From a candidate division WOR-3 bacterium (GTDB lineage: Bacteria; Hydrothermota; Tepidihabitantia; Tepidihabitantales; Tepidihabitantaceae), in contig JABLXZ010000003.1 in the NCBI GenBank assembly GCA_013177935.1, positions 166,911 through 230,910 of the forward strand: a DNA stretch of 64,000 nt, read 5' to 3'. Numbering within the stretch: the first letter of the stretch is position 1; each line of letters begins with the position of its first letter. The position numbers and the translations under genes are program-made. Of this stretch, positions 15,147-25,138 are shown one piece after another. Below the pieces are notes generated by a model. That model was not told the origin of the DNA. It did no database searches and saw only the letters and a list, made by a program, of their open reading frames with translations.

Positions 15147-18100
15147 TCAACGCTGGACTATCAGTTTCCGAGAGTATACTTTGTTACCCGCTTCCAGTTT
15201 TAAGAAATAGACACCAGGTGGTGCAAGGGTTCCTTTATCGGTTATAAGGTTCCAGGTGAATTTGTGTCTACCAGCCGGCAGGGTGGTGTTGAGTATGTTT
15301 TTGGTCTGGGCGCCGGTCGCATCATAGATGGTAAGACGAATGTGTTGGGATGTCGGGATGTTGCACAATATTGTCAGGTTGTTTTTGCCAATTGGGTTGG
15401 GGAAAAGAGCCAATTCCGTCGCGAATGGAAGCGGCGTGTTTTCCGCCATTACCCCTTGACGCTCAGGCGCTGAAGAAAAAAATAGCGTGTTCCCGAGCGA
15501 GTCGGTCTCCGGACGATACTCCCAGAATTCATAAACATAGGAGCCTTTGAGGCAGAAGATGGCATTGCCGGCAGCGGCAAGTGCCGCACCACGCTTAACC
15601 TTAGTGCGTTTACCGGTGAGAGCAATCGGGATGTCAGAACGCTGGACCCAGGAGTCTCGAACGCCGATGGGATAGGACCAGAACTCCTGGGTATTGCCAC
15701 CTTTGAGCACAAAGAGGTTTGAGTTGAGATAAGTTATCGCACCACCCGCTTTAACCCGGCGATTCCGATTGCCAATCAAACTGACCTGGTCAAGTGGTGT
15801 GAGGTACCAGGAGTCAAACGCGGGGTAGTATTTCCAGACTTCGGTGGTGTTGTTACCTTTGAGCAGGTAGATGATACTGTCGCCATCGTAGACCATATCG
15901 GTGCCGTAGCGACAGGTGCGTCGGCGAAGCGGGATGAACGGTACATCCGGGCAGCGCGCCCAGGTGTCGGCTCCGATATCGTAGCGGACAAAGGTTAAAG
16001 AGTTGTTGCCGGTTGCGCAATAAACCGCCCCTTCAGGACCATGGGTTGGAACATAGGCAAGACAGGCGCCGATTTTAGGCCAGCGGAAGGTTTGGCCACG
16101 GACACCTACCGACCGCCTGATTTGCCAGGTTCGGGTGGCGATGTCAAATGAGTAGAAGTCGGGAACTCCACCACCCTTTATTGCCCAGATGGTACCCTGG
16201 GTACCGGTGAACTGGTCATAAGTAAGGTCACAGCCCTCTTTTGCCTTTTTGCCGGACGGGTCTGAAGGCATACTTGGTAGCGACTCCCAGGTACCGGTCG
16301 CGATGTCATAAGAGTAAAATTCGTTTGTGTTTCCACCTTTCAGCGCATACAGTTTATTGGTTGCCGGGACATAGACGAGTGAGGCGTTTTTCACCTTGCG
16401 GCGGGAAGGTCCAATCGGGATATTTTCGCGCTGCACCCAGGAAGATGAGATAAAGACTTTACTGAAGATATCGTTAGCCGAGTTGATATCACCAGCCATT
16501 GCGGTGGAACATACTGCCGAGAAAGTGCCCCGACCATACCAGGTGCTGGGCATCGTTACAGTTGTTTCGGCACCGGGTGCCAGTCCAGTTACAAGGACGG
16601 AGTCAAAGTAGTCCCCGGGCATAATCCTCAGATAAGCCCAGATAGAATCGCCCACGGTGCCGTAGTTCTGGATTTTGACCTGAGGATAAAGCGTCTCCGG
16701 GAATGTATAGGTGGCGGGCGTTACTATGTCAAGCGCCGCCGCATCCCGGAACTCACGGTACAGTTTTATCGCGCGTCCGGATGTGAGTCGGTTCTGAGGG
16801 TCGTTGGTTGCGGATGAGAGCGGGGGCAAAGAGTAAAGGTAGTTAACACCACCATTACCTTCTTTGTTTTCGATGCCGATAGAGGTGTTTTTGCCATAGT
16901 CGTAGTTCAAGTCACCGGTGGTTACATCCTGATACTGGAACACAACGGTGCCGTTTTCATTGAGGATAACTTCAAAGGTTACGAGGTCGGTGGTGTCGGT
17001 GTATTTAATGTTAACATTCTGCCAGATGACGACGAACTGTCTATTAGGTGATTGTCCGATTGTTTTGTAATAGACCTTTCCTGCGGAACGGAGTTCAAGG
17101 TCAGCCCACCAGGGTGCAATAAGTGCATTGGGCAGGTTACTGTTCGGGATGGGTTGCGGATTGGGTGCAAATTCGTGGGGGTCATAACCGAGCGATAGCC
17201 ATCCGTTGGTGCAGACATAGCAGTTGTTGTAGGTGGTGTCGGAGTAAGGGAAGTCAAAACCGATAGGTACAAAGATTCGGTATTCATCTTCGCGCTGGAT
17301 GGCGATGTTAGCGCCACTCGTGTCGATCCAGGAGTAAACCGGACCGCCGGTAGTGTCAGAGTCAATCCAGGCATAGCCGGCGGTGACCCTGCCCGTATAA
17401 GCGCCTTTGACAAGGTCAAAACCAAACCGTTTGTCGTCGTTCTGCGGTACCTGGTCCACAATCGGCGAACCGCTCCAGTCAAAATAGACAATGACCGAAC
17501 AGGGCTGGGATGCAGTTGTTGGAACCCAGCCGTTGAAATCGACCGCAATCTCGTCCCCGGGTCCAAGTGCGGCGATGGTTGCCGAGCCGGTGAAAAGGGG
17601 ATTGCGGCTTAAGTCGATAACCGAGCAGCGAACCGGGATGTTGTATAAACTGTCGGTGCCAAAGTTTTCAATGTGGGCGCGAATCGGGCAGGGAGCATCA
17701 AAGGGCCGCTGTATGAACTCATAGAGCGGCTGTTCAATGAATGTCACACGGGCGTCTTGATTTGCCGGGGTAAGCGGATTGTGATTGACAATGACCCGAA
17801 GCATTAAGTCACCGGGTGGTGTTTCCGGCAGCATTGTACCGTCTCGATAGTAGGTCCAGTAATTGTTGGGGTTATTGAGATTGCCGTCGTTGGCGAGTTG
17901 CGGACATTCTGGTGGTTCACCAACCTGGAGGTAGAAAACATAGAAGTCACCGGCCACTGGAATCTGTTCGCCGGTGTCGGCGACAAACACCGAGTTCCAG
18001 CCCGCACCCGGTGCGGCGTAAAGGACCGGTGTTTTAAATATGAATGGTCCAGGCATTCCGGTACCAAGGTCAGGAGCGATAGCAAGTTGATACCGGGAAT

Positions 18101-19154
18101 GTGCCGGATTAGCGGGCGAGTTAAGATAAACCTTGAGCGATTCAATATGAACCGGAGAAGATACGGAAAATTTAGCACCCCACCCATAATGGCCCACAGG
18201 CCAGGTGCGATAACCGGCAGGTGTACCGTTGTCATTGGCAATCTCTTCAAGGGTCGATACAACAAAGTTACGGGTCAGCGTGTCGTTAGCACGGTTGTAG
18301 TCGGAGTCGGCAGCGCACCAGAACTTAATTGAGTAGTCACCACCGGGCAGCGGGAACGATGTGGAGTCAAAAAACGACACCTTTTCTCCGGTAAGGGCAA
18401 GAAGCGTATCAATCGTATCCTGCCACAGGTAGAGCGAGTTGCCAAGGCTATCAAAAAGTTCACAGAAGACCGGAATGTTATACTGGTCCTGTAAACCGAT
18501 GTTACGAAAGCGTGCCTGGGGGTAAAGGTTGCCCGGAAGTTCAAAGTAGTCCGGTTTTAAGATTCGCTGGCAGCGGATATCGTAAGGGAGAATTGAGTCT
18601 CCAGTAACGACGACATCGTCAAACATCCACCAGTTGATGTTGAACAAATCACCCTGAAAAATCCAGGCGATGACAACACTATCGCGCCTTGCTGCCGAGG
18701 TCAACTCAAAAGATTCGAGAACCCCGGGACCGACATTCTGCTCGTAATAGTCTTGCAGGACATAGGGGAATGTTTGACCACCATCAATGGAGTAGCGAAT
18801 CTGGGCGGTGTAGGGGTTAGATATCCGGTGCGAAAAGTAGGTACTGCAGGTGAGCACAATGTTACGATAGGTAGCGCAGTTAATGACCGGAGAGATAAGC
18901 ATATCCGGGGTCTGATTCTGGTTCAGTTGCCAGAAGATTGCCGGATATGGAGAAGGATGGTCGGTCCAGGGTGCGGCGTTTGCCGGTTCCCGGTGCCAAT
19001 CGGCATAATTCTGGGGATTTAAAGTGTCGTAAATCACGGTCCAGCCCGGAGGTGGACTTTGGGGTGTCCAGGGTATATCAAAGTTTTCAACAAGAAGGGT
19101 GTCGGCAAACCCCAGTGTCAAGAGCACAATTAAACCGACAGCCAGGTTTCTCAT
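15147..19154 (-). CDS. Giant secreted kelch-like protein with type-A-sorting-like C-terminus
   Basis: The 1335-residue protein has an N-terminal signal peptide (LAVGLIVLLTLGFA) and an immune-receptor/MAM-like adhesion region. Two Ig-like CARDB-type segments recur (DARVTFIEQPLYE ... and DIVTPATYTFPETLYPQVKIQN). A run of kelch-like repeats from about residue 920 to 1220 has a recurring core KGGNTxEFWSY. The last 80 residues (LFPNPIGKNN ... GVYFLKLEAGNKVYSRKL) resemble FlgD/type IX sorting domains. It is therefore likely exported and surface-anchored or released. ATG 19154 has AAGGAGG upstream. The cargo-type function is unknown. Confidence 0.88.
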   Translation of the reverse strand: MRNLAVGLIVLLTLGFADTLLVENFDIPWTPQSPPPGWTVIYDTLNPQNYADWHREPANAAPWTDHPSPYPAIFWQLNQNQTPDMLISPVINCATYRNIVLTCSTYFSHRISNPYTAQIRYSIDGGQTFPYVLQDYYEQNVGPGVLESFELTSAARRDSVVIAWIFQGDLFNINWWMFDDVVVTGDSILPYDIRCQRILKPDYFELPGNLYPQARFRNIGLQDQYNIPVFCELFDSLGNSLYLWQDTIDTLLALTGEKVSFFDSTSFPLPGGDYSIKFWCAADSDYNRANDTLTRNFVVSTLEEIANDNGTPAGYRTWPVGHYGWGAKFSVSSPVHIESLKVYLNSPANPAHSRYQLAIAPDLGTGMPGPFIFKTPVLYAAPGAGWNSVFVADTGEQIPVAGDFYVFYLQVGEPPECPQLANDGNLNNPNNYWTYYRDGTMLPETPPGDLMLRVIVNHNPLTPANQDARVTFIEQPLYEFIQRPFDAPCPIRAHIENFGTDSLYNIPVRCSVIDLSRNPLFTGSATIAALGPGDEIAVDFNGWVPTTASQPCSVIVYFDWSGSPIVDQVPQNDDKRFGFDLVKGAYTGRVTAGYAWIDSDTTGGPVYSWIDTSGANIAIQREDEYRIFVPIGFDFPYSDTTYNNCYVCTNGWLSLGYDPHEFAPNPQPIPNSNLPNALIAPWWADLELRSAGKVYYKTIGQSPNRQFVVIWQNVNIKYTDTTDLVTFEVILNENGTVVFQYQDVTTGDLNYDYGKNTSIGIENKEGNGGVNYLYSLPPLSSATNDPQNRLTSGRAIKLYREFRDAAALDIVTPATYTFPETLYPQVKIQNYGTVGDSIWAYLRIMPGDYFDSVLVTGLAPGAETTVTMPSTWYGRGTFSAVCSTAMAGDINSANDIFSKVFISSSWVQRENIPIGPSRRKVKNASLVYVPATNKLYALKGGNTNEFYSYDIATGTWESLPSMPSDPSGKKAKEGCDLTYDQFTGTQGTIWAIKGGGVPDFYSFDIATRTWQIRRSVGVRGQTFRWPKIGACLAYVPTHGPEGAVYCATGNNSLTFVRYDIGADTWARCPDVPFIPLRRRTCRYGTDMVYDGDSIIYLLKGNNTTEVWKYYPAFDSWYLTPLDQVSLIGNRNRRVKAGGAITYLNSNLFVLKGGNTQEFWSYPIGVRDSWVQRSDIPIALTGKRTKVKRGAALAAAGNAIFCLKGSYVYEFWEYRPETDSLGNTLFFSSAPERQGVMAENTPLPFATELALFPNPIGKNNLTILCNIPTSQHIRLTIYDATGAQTKNILNTTLPAGRHKFTWNLITDKGTLAPPGVYFLKLEAGNKVYSRKLIVQR

Positions 19155-19255
19155 TATAGCCTCCTTTTAATTGCCTGCGTTTGGTTTCATCAATTAAAAA
19201 TGTAACCCGGGGTTGAGTGTTAATCTCAGCCCAGCCGCTACCCGCAGCCACTTTG

Positions 19256-19284
19256 ATTATAGAACGATAACCGTTTTGTGTCAA
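19256..19284 (-). promoter_or_regulatory. Consensus promoter of the giant kelch-like protein
   Basis: On the minus strand a perfect TTGACA (19284-19279), 17-nt spacer and perfect TATAAT (19261-19256). The start would be near 19249, giving a leader of about 95 nt with a strong AAGGAGG site. It is the best sigma-70-type match in the window, so high expression is likely. Confidence 0.8.
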
Positions 19285-19689
19285 GTTAAATATGTTTAAT
19301 AATCACATAGTTTTAACACAGAGACCAGAGAATGGGTTAAGTTGACGACAGGTTCAATTTATTTTAAACCGGGAATCGGCGAACAGGTTACAGAATAGGC
19401 ATATTCAAATGGTCGCACTCAGGGTATTGACCGGGTTCTAAAAAACCAGCCTGAAGGCAAACTTTAAGGCAGAAGTGGAGATGGACCGGTAAAGGGTAGC
19501 AAAGAAAGGGCAGGATGTAAGCGGGTTTATTTAGCCGAGAGTAGTAAGTGGCGGGGTGTTGGGTATAACCCTATTTGTTATCAAAGAGATAGAAGCGGAT
19601 GGTGTTAATCCGGCTTCGGCTCTATCAGGCTTCAGTGCTACCGCACTATGTGCGATGAAAGGGGTGTATGAGACTATCCCAGGAATTAC

Positions 19690-19717
19690 CCCCGGACTGT
19701 GCCGGGGACGGTTTTTT
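19690..19717 (+). terminator. Possible intrinsic terminator in the gene-free stretch
   Basis: Six-base-pair GC stem (CCCCGG / CCGGGG) with a 6-nt loop, then ACGG and a run of six Ts. The 4-nt offset between stem and T-run weakens the call. Confidence 0.4.
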
Positions 19718-19789
19718 GTCACTTTTTGGTGATTTTTCGTATATAATATAAGTAAACGCAGGGCCAGGATTTAATTCTGTGCGTTTTTG

Positions 19790-19817
19790 TTGACATAAGG
19801 TTATTTTGTTCTAACAT
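19790..19817 (+). promoter_or_regulatory. Promoter of the broken mosaic gene
   Basis: TTGACA (19790-19795), 16-nt spacer, TAACAT (19812-19817). The leader would carry AAGGTGGGAAGG just ahead of ATG 19836. A second weaker pair, TTGTCA (19716-19721) and TATATA (19740-19745), lies upstream. Confidence 0.5.
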
Positions 19818-19835
19818 TCAAAAGGTGGGAAGGTT

Positions 19836-21521
19836 ATGGGTTTGAGAGCATTTTGGCTTTTGCGATTTATTTTGCGGTTTGGGTGTCCTTCAACCCTGTT
19901 TTCTCAACCGGTATCAAAAACGGACAGCAGGACCTAATCAACCATTATGATGGTTTTGCAAAAACATCGCTTGGACAGCCTCCGGGCGGGATTCTTGGCT
20001 ACCAAATAAGAGCCACAAAAATTCCACCAGACATAACAAGAACAACATTACCAAACACGGGCGGACTTTATAGTATTGCTGCTTCTGAAATAGGGCTATT
20101 TAATGTCGGAGATACAATCAGAGTTCATTTGGATAATTATTACAGACCACAAGATAGCTCAAACATGGTTCATGTTGTTACACCAGAAGACACATCCAGG
20201 CCATGGCAATATCTTCCAGAACTTTGTTGTGACAGTTCTCTTGTTCAAAATAGGGCACACACAATTTGTGTAAGAAATGTTTATTCTCCAGATTCTGGAG
20301 AAATCTTTTTAGAATACTATTTAAGCAAAGACCCTTCACATAGAGATACAGTTCCTCACACCCGCGGCATAAATAGTGCAGATGCATTTTTCTTTAATTT
20401 AGAGCATTTACCTCAGCCAGCAAACGATGGCGATACGGTTTATATGCACATCGGTCTTTTTAATATAGTTGGTAATGACACCATATTCAATGACACCATT
20501 TACCTTGACACCTTTGCGTGGTCAAAAGATGGATAGGCAGATTTCCCAATGATGCAGACCGGCCGATTGACACCGCCTGGCTCCGGGTGCACATTCCGCA
20601 CGATGTCGGCACCCTGCGGATTGTTGCTCCGGTCGGGGTTATTGACTCGGGTACGGCTGTTACTCCGCAAGTCTGGATAAAGAACTATGGTCATCGGAGC
20701 GAGACCTTTTCTGCCCGGTTTCGGATTGGTGCGGTATATGACCGCCGGGTTACGGGCTCAACCTTGCGGCCCGGGAGTCTGTAATGGTCACCTTTCCGGA
20801 CTGGCGGGCAGATTTTCGTGGTGGTATTGCGGTCCGGTGCTCAACAGAACTTGCCGGTGATGCCAATCCGGGCAATGACCGCAGGCAGGACACGGTGCTG
20901 GTGCGGGTGCGGGATGTGGTGGCAGAGCGGATTGTTGCCCCGCGTGGTGTGGTGCGGCTGGACAGTGTGGTTGTGCCGGCAGCGGTGGTCAGAAATTCGG
21001 GCACAGAGCCGGTGCAGTTCTGGGCGATAATGCGGATTGGTACTGACTACATTCAGGGTGTGCCGGATTCGCTGGCTGCGGGTGCGGTTGATACGGTCTG
21101 GTTTAGCATTTGGCGGGCGAGCCGGATTGGGGTTTATCCGGTGCGCTGCACCGTGGCGCTGGTCGGTGACCAGAACCCGTTTAACGACATCGCTTTTGAC
21201 AGTGTCGTGGTCACTACTGCCGCTGTCACCGAAGCGGGCAACCAGGACGAGTACTTCCAGTCCATTGGTGCCAGCATTGGTGTCCGCGGTTTTGCCTTTC
21301 GGTATCGGCTGGACCAGGATGCGGTGGTAAGGGTTGCCATCTACACCGCAACCGGCAAACTAATCCGCACCGTTGAGTCTAACCGCCGTGGTCCGGGCAC
21401 ATATCAGGTGCAATGGGATGGCAGAGACAACAGGGGCAAAACCCTGCCCGGTGGTGTTTACTACTGCCGGTTTGAGACCGAGCGGTTTAACCGCACCGTC
21501 AAACTCATCTGGCAGAATTAA
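19836..21521 (+). pseudogene. Broken, compositionally mosaic secreted-protein gene
   Basis: Three successive reading frames make up one protein. From 19853 to 20536 a frame opens with a hydrophobic segment and runs AT-rich (239 G+C in 600 nt at 19921-20520, 40%). From about 20510 to 20784 another frame carries TAWLRVHIPHDVGTLRIVAP. From 20742 to 21521 a third frame ends in an FlgD/sorting-like domain (VRVAIYTATGKLIRTVE ... GGVYYCRFETERF). The latter two parts are about 59% GC. ATG 19836, which has the ribosome site, is itself out of frame with the long N-terminal frame. Either a decayed chimera formed by recombination near 20520, or clustered indel errors in the assembly. Confidence 0.75.
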
Positions 21522-21682
21522 TATGCCGCTTCGGGTACGGGGCGGAAGTTAGAGGAGGTTGTTGACAGCGGTTTCGTGGTAAAGATAATGAGTTGTGGCT
21601 GGAAAGTACCAGAGTTTTAGAGTCCGCTACCCTTTAGGTCGGTTGGGTCAATTCCTTTAGTCTAAACTGAAAGAAAGCGTTT

Positions 21683-22753
21683 ATGTCTGTTGTTTTTGAG
21701 GAGTATAAAAAAAGGTTTGAACTGTTAGCACAACGCAAGGCAGAGGTTGAGCGGTTACTTGCGGACCCGGAGGTGATGGGCGATGTTTCCCGGCTGCAGA
21801 CGTTGACCAAAGAGCACCGGCAGTTGAGTGCGATTCTGGCACGCTGGACTGAGTATGAAAGGTTAAAAAAGGAGCAGCGCGAGACAGAGGAGATAGCCCG
21901 CAATGCCCAGGATGCGGAGATGAGAGAACTTGCTGAGGCGGAGTTGCGACGGCTGCAGGCGGCGGAGGAAAAGTTGGTGAGCGAGCTGGAGGAGGCGTTG
22001 CGGCCTAAACCACCGGAATGGGATAAGGGATGTATCGTAGAGATTCGTGCGGCAGCCGGGGGTGAAGAGGCGGCGCTTTTTGCTGCCGATTTGTTCCGGA
22101 TGTACTCAAGGTATGCGGAGCGGCACAATTTGAAGGTGGAGGTACTCTCGTCCCGGCCCAGCGACCTGAAAGGGCTTAAGGAGATTGTGTTTTCGGTGGA
22201 GGGCGATTCGCCTTATCGGTTCTTTCGATTTGAGAGCGGTGTCCACCGGGTGCAAAGGGTGCCGGAAACCGAGGCTTCGGGACGGATTCACACTTCAACG
22301 GTTACGGTCGCGGTGCTTTTAGAACAGGAGGAGTTTGAGTTGAAGGTGAATCCGGATGAAATCAAAATGGAGACATTTCGGGCGGGTGGCCACGGCGGAC
22401 AAAATGTTAATAAGGTAAGTTCCGCGGTGCGGCTTACCCATATTCCAACCGGAATCACTGTTGTGTGCCAGGATGAAAGGTCGCAGGCGCGGAACCGAAT
22501 GAAGGCGATGAAGGTACTTCTGGCACGGCTGGGTGATATGCGGCGTCAGGAGGAGCTGGCGCGTACGACCGAGACCCGACGGAAGCAAATTGGTACTGGT
22601 GAGCGGAGCGAGAAGATTCGCACTTACAATTTTCCCCAGAATCGGGTTACGGACCACCGTATTGGTTTTTCACTTCACAATCTCGAGGCGGTGCTGGACG
22701 GCGAACTTGACCCGCTTTTTCAGGCGCTGGAAAAGGCGGAGGCAGCGCTATGA
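21683..22753 (+). CDS. prfA: Peptide chain release factor 1
   Basis: RF1 terminates translation at UAA and UAG. The 356-residue protein has the GGQ motif in [12 protein letters not shown] near residue 235. The domain-2 anticodon-loop region lies upstream of it, and the segment [19 protein letters not shown] is conserved in RF1/RF2. Length fits RF1, and no programmed frameshift of the RF2 type is present. It is the first gene of prfA-prmC-nadK-pgsA-like, where PrmC methylates the GGQ glutamine. No clear Shine-Dalgarno site precedes ATG 21683. A weak TAAACT (21663-21668) is the only -10-like element seen. Confidence 0.95.
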   Translation: MSVVFEEYKKRFELLAQRKAEVERLLADPEVMGDVSRLQTLTKEHRQLSAILARWTEYERLKKEQRETEEIARNAQDAEMRELAEAELRRLQAAEEKLVSELEEALRPKPPEWDKGCIVEIRAAAGGEEAALFAADLFRMYSRYAERHNLKVEVLSSRPSDLKGLKEIVFSVEGDSPYRFFRFESGVHRVQRVPETEASGRIHTSTVTVAVLLEQEEFELKVNPDEIKMETFRAGGHGGQNVNKVSSAVRLTHIPTGITVVCQDERSQARNRMKAMKVLLARLGDMRRQEELARTTETRRKQIGTGERSEKIRTYNFPQNRVTDHRIGFSLHNLEAVLDGELDPLFQALEKAEAAL

Positions 22754-23625
22754 GATTTGAGGGGGTAATTGAAGAAGACGGGGTTAAACAAAAGATAACG
22801 ACGGTTGCTGAGTTGCAGCGGGCGGCGCGTTTAATCCCGCGGGAAGAGGCGGAGTTTCTTTTGATGGGGCTTCTGGGGTTAAAACGACACGAACTTTACC
22901 TTGAGGGCGGGCAGATGGATGAGGAAAAGGCGCAGGTGTTCAGGCGGATGGTGCGCGCGGCACAGAAGGGGGCGCCGGTTCAGTACCTTGTCAAGCAGGC
23001 GCCATTTCTCGACCTAAAACTGTATGTTGATGAGCGGGTGTTCATTCCCCGACCGGAGACCGAGGAACTGGTGCTGCGCGCGGCAGCACGGGTTAAAAAG
23101 ACAGGGGTGATAGTTGATTATGGCACCGGTTCCGGTTGCATTGCGATTGCACTGGCACGGATGTTTCCCAAGGCAGAGGTGTGGGCGGTTGACATTTCTG
23201 CTCGGGCGCTGGCGGTGGCAAAGAAAAATGTCGGGCGGTACCGGTTAAATAACCGGGTACGGCTGGTTCAGGCGGGGCGATTAGGCGATGGTAAAATTGA
23301 CGCGGTACGGGGGCGGGTGGAACTGTTGATTTCAAATCCACCTTATATCCCAAATGAGCGTGTGGACCGTTTGCCGGTGCGGGTGCGGGATTATGAACCC
23401 AGAATCAGTCTTGACGGGGGTTTTCTCGGGGTTGAGGTGGTGAAGATGTTGATAACTGAAGGGGTGGAACTACTGGCACCCGAAGGGGTTCTGGCGCTGG
23501 AAATTGACCATACCCAGGCCGAGTATGTGCAGGGGTTGTTGCCGGAAGCGGAAGTTGAATACGACCTGGGGGGTAAGGTGCGCTATGTTTTTTATCATAA
23601 GGAGGTGGGTTGTGTCAAGAGTTAA
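22750..23625 (+). CDS. prmC: Release factor glutamine methyltransferase
   Basis: PrmC methylates the glutamine of the GGQ motif in RF1 and RF2 using S-adenosylmethionine. The 291-residue protein has the helical N-terminal domain, RPETEELV, the SAM-binding [14 protein letters not shown] near residue 120 and the catalytic NPPY tetrapeptide near residue 197. Its start overlaps the prfA stop by 4 nt, the classic prfA-prmC arrangement. It is normal in length. Confidence 0.95.
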   Translation: MRFEGVIEEDGVKQKITTVAELQRAARLIPREEAEFLLMGLLGLKRHELYLEGGQMDEEKAQVFRRMVRAAQKGAPVQYLVKQAPFLDLKLYVDERVFIPRPETEELVLRAAARVKKTGVIVDYGTGSGCIAIALARMFPKAEVWAVDISARALAVAKKNVGRYRLNNRVRLVQAGRLGDGKIDAVRGRVELLISNPPYIPNERVDRLPVRVRDYEPRISLDGGFLGVEVVKMLITEGVELLAPEGVLALEIDHTQAEYVQGLLPEAEVEYDLGGKVRYVFYHKEVGCVKS

Positions 23626-24505
23626 GGGAAAGGTTGCGCCGGTTAATAAGATTAAGGTCGGATTGGTCGTAAACTGGAGTAAACCGTTGGCACATCGATT
23701 TGTACCCGGTCTAATACGGTGGTTAAAAGAGAAGGGTTTTGACTGTTTTTTTGCGGAGAAGCCGGACAGGTCAATAGAGAAAATCTGCCCGGTTTTTCGG
23801 CCGGGGTTAAAGGATGCGGACCTGGTGGTGGCGCTGGGTGGTGACGGGACGCTTTTGAAAGCGGTTCAGATGGTCGGGCAAAAAGAGACGCCAATAATGG
23901 GGGTTAATTTAGGTGGATTAGGTTTTCTTACAGAGTTTTCAACCGATGAGGCGCGGCAGGGAATCAGCGATTTTGCCCGGGGGAAGTTCGGCGAGGAGAA
24001 AAGGATGGTGCTTGCCTGTCAGGTGATTTACGGTTCTGGACAAACAAAAACCGGTTATGCATTTAACGATTGTGCGGTGAATATGGGACCTTCGGGCCGG
24101 GTGGTAGAGGTGGTTTTAAACTGGCAGGGTCAGTTTTTGAATAAGTTTGTGGGCGATGGGGTTGTTATCGCGACACCAACCGGTTCAACCGCTTATTCGC
24201 TGGCAGCGGGTGGTCCGGTTATTTTCCCGACGATGACCGCGGTGGTCATTACCCCGCTGTGTCCGCACGCATTGACCGCAAGGCCGATTGTTTTACCCGG
24301 GGATGGGATGATTCAACTGGAACTTACCGGCAAATCAGAGGAGGCGGTTGCGACCCTTGATGGACAGCGGCGCTGGCGTTTCCACCGGGGTGACCGTTTA
24401 ACGATTACCCGGGCGAATTTCGCGGTGCGGCTGGTTGTGCCAAGAAAGAAGAGTTATTTTGAAATCCTGCGCAACAAGTTGAAATGGTCCGGGAGTCAAC
24501 GGTGA
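23612..24505 (+). CDS. nadK: NAD kinase
   Basis: NadK phosphorylates NAD to NADP. The 297-residue protein has the signature GGDGTLLKAV near residue 75, MGVNLGGLGFLTEF, the NDCAVNMG region and TGSTAYSLAAGGP near residue 190. The start is GTG 23612, with AAGGAGG 7 nt upstream inside the prmC tail. An upstream in-frame ATG at 23504 would add 36 unrelated residues and is rejected. It overlaps prmC by 14 nt and the next gene by 4 nt. Confidence 0.94.
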   Translation: MSRVKGKVAPVNKIKVGLVVNWSKPLAHRFVPGLIRWLKEKGFDCFFAEKPDRSIEKICPVFRPGLKDADLVVALGGDGTLLKAVQMVGQKETPIMGVNLGGLGFLTEFSTDEARQGISDFARGKFGEEKRMVLACQVIYGSGQTKTGYAFNDCAVNMGPSGRVVEVVLNWQGQFLNKFVGDGVVIATPTGSTAYSLAAGGPVIFPTMTAVVITPLCPHALTARPIVLPGDGMIQLELTGKSEEAVATLDGQRRWRFHRGDRLTITRANFAVRLVVPRKKSYFEILRNKLKWSGSQR

Positions 24506-25125
24506 ACAGAAAAAACGGTGAGGATGGACAGAAAAACGGTAACCGTTTGTTGACGGTTCCCAATCTTCTTTCACTCTCGCGACTGGTGCTTTTGCCGCTG
24601 GTCCTTTTTTTTCTTTTCCGGCGTGCGGCGGTGCCAGCGGTAATTGTGATGCTTGTTTCCTGGTCAACTGATGCGCTGGACGGGTTTCTTGCCCGGCGTC
24701 TGGGGCAGGTTTCTAATACCGGGCGGGTACTGGACCATTTGGTTGATAAAATCTGGATTGGTTCAGTTTTGATTACGCTGGTCTACACCAGTGACCTGCC
24801 GCTGTTTGTTGCCGGCGCGGTTATTTTGCGCGACCTGTTGATTCTTGCCGGGAGCGCGGTGGTGATGAAGGTTCGGGGTTCGTTTGTTTCTTCGGATGTT
24901 GTGGGTAAAATTACGGGCTGTGCGTTTGCCCTGTTAATTCTCTTTTACACCTTAAACAGTGATGCGGGAAATGGTTTTTTGAGTGGAATCGTACCCCGGC
25001 TTGACCATTTTAAGAGTTTTGCCGATTACACGGTGCTGGTTTTGATTGTGGTTTCGTTTATCAACTACCTGGTTGTTTTTTTACGGATAATGGTAAAATT
25101 CCGGCTGCCCGGTGAACAGGATTAA
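24502..25125 (+). CDS. CDP-alcohol phosphatidyltransferase (PgsA-like)
   Basis: An integral membrane enzyme that joins a CDP-diacylglycerol headgroup to an alcohol phosphate in phospholipid synthesis. The 207-residue protein has the family signature D-x2-D-G-x2-A-R-x8-G-x3-D-x3-D in DALDGFLARRLGQ ... GRVLDHLVDK near residue 65, with all the acidic residues present, and several hydrophobic helices. GTG 24502 overlaps the nadK stop as GTGA and has GGGAG 6 nt upstream, so it is preferred over ATG 24484. It most resembles phosphatidylglycerophosphate synthases. Cardiolipin-type or other alcohol specificity is not excluded. Confidence 0.85.
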   Translation: MNRKNGEDGQKNGNRLLTVPNLLSLSRLVLLPLVLFFLFRRAAVPAVIVMLVSWSTDALDGFLARRLGQVSNTGRVLDHLVDKIWIGSVLITLVYTSDLPLFVAGAVILRDLLILAGSAVVMKVRGSFVSSDVVGKITGCAFALLILFYTLNSDAGNGFLSGIVPRLDHFKSFADYTVLVLIVVSFINYLVVFLRIMVKFRLPGEQD

Positions 25126-25138
25126 GAGAACGAAACTG

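Larger units (their letters stand above)
19285..19835. other. Gene-free stretch with possible orphan transcript
   Basis: No convincing protein gene is seen. On the plus strand TTGACG (19342-19347), a 17-nt spacer and TAAACC (19365-19370) could start a transcript. A hairpin CCCCGG-ACTGTG-CCGGGG (19690-19707) is followed 4 nt later by six Ts (19712-19717). A small stem CGCAC-TAT-GTGCG also occurs inside. This could be a non-coding RNA of about 340 nt or debris of a decayed gene. Confidence 0.3.

Noticed and set aside
17804..18332. Open frames over 140 codons on both strands inside the giant kelch-like gene.
   Set aside because: Long GC-rich gene produces shadows; none has a ribosome site or known domain.
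19531..19722. 63-codon minus-strand frame in the gene-free stretch.
   Set aside because: No ribosome site, no recognised family, and it overlaps the terminator-like hairpin.
20534..20536. Stop in the mosaic gene considered as recoded selenocysteine because selA is present.
   Set aside because: The codon is TAG, not TGA, and the downstream frame is different.
20782..20786. TAATG overlap read as two coupled genes in the mosaic region.
   Set aside because: The third frame is open upstream of the ATG with sequence expected for the same repeat, so a frame break in one gene is more likely.
21643..21668. Promoter for prfA (TTGGGT and TAAACT).
   Set aside because: Spacer of only 14 nt and poor -35; not supported.
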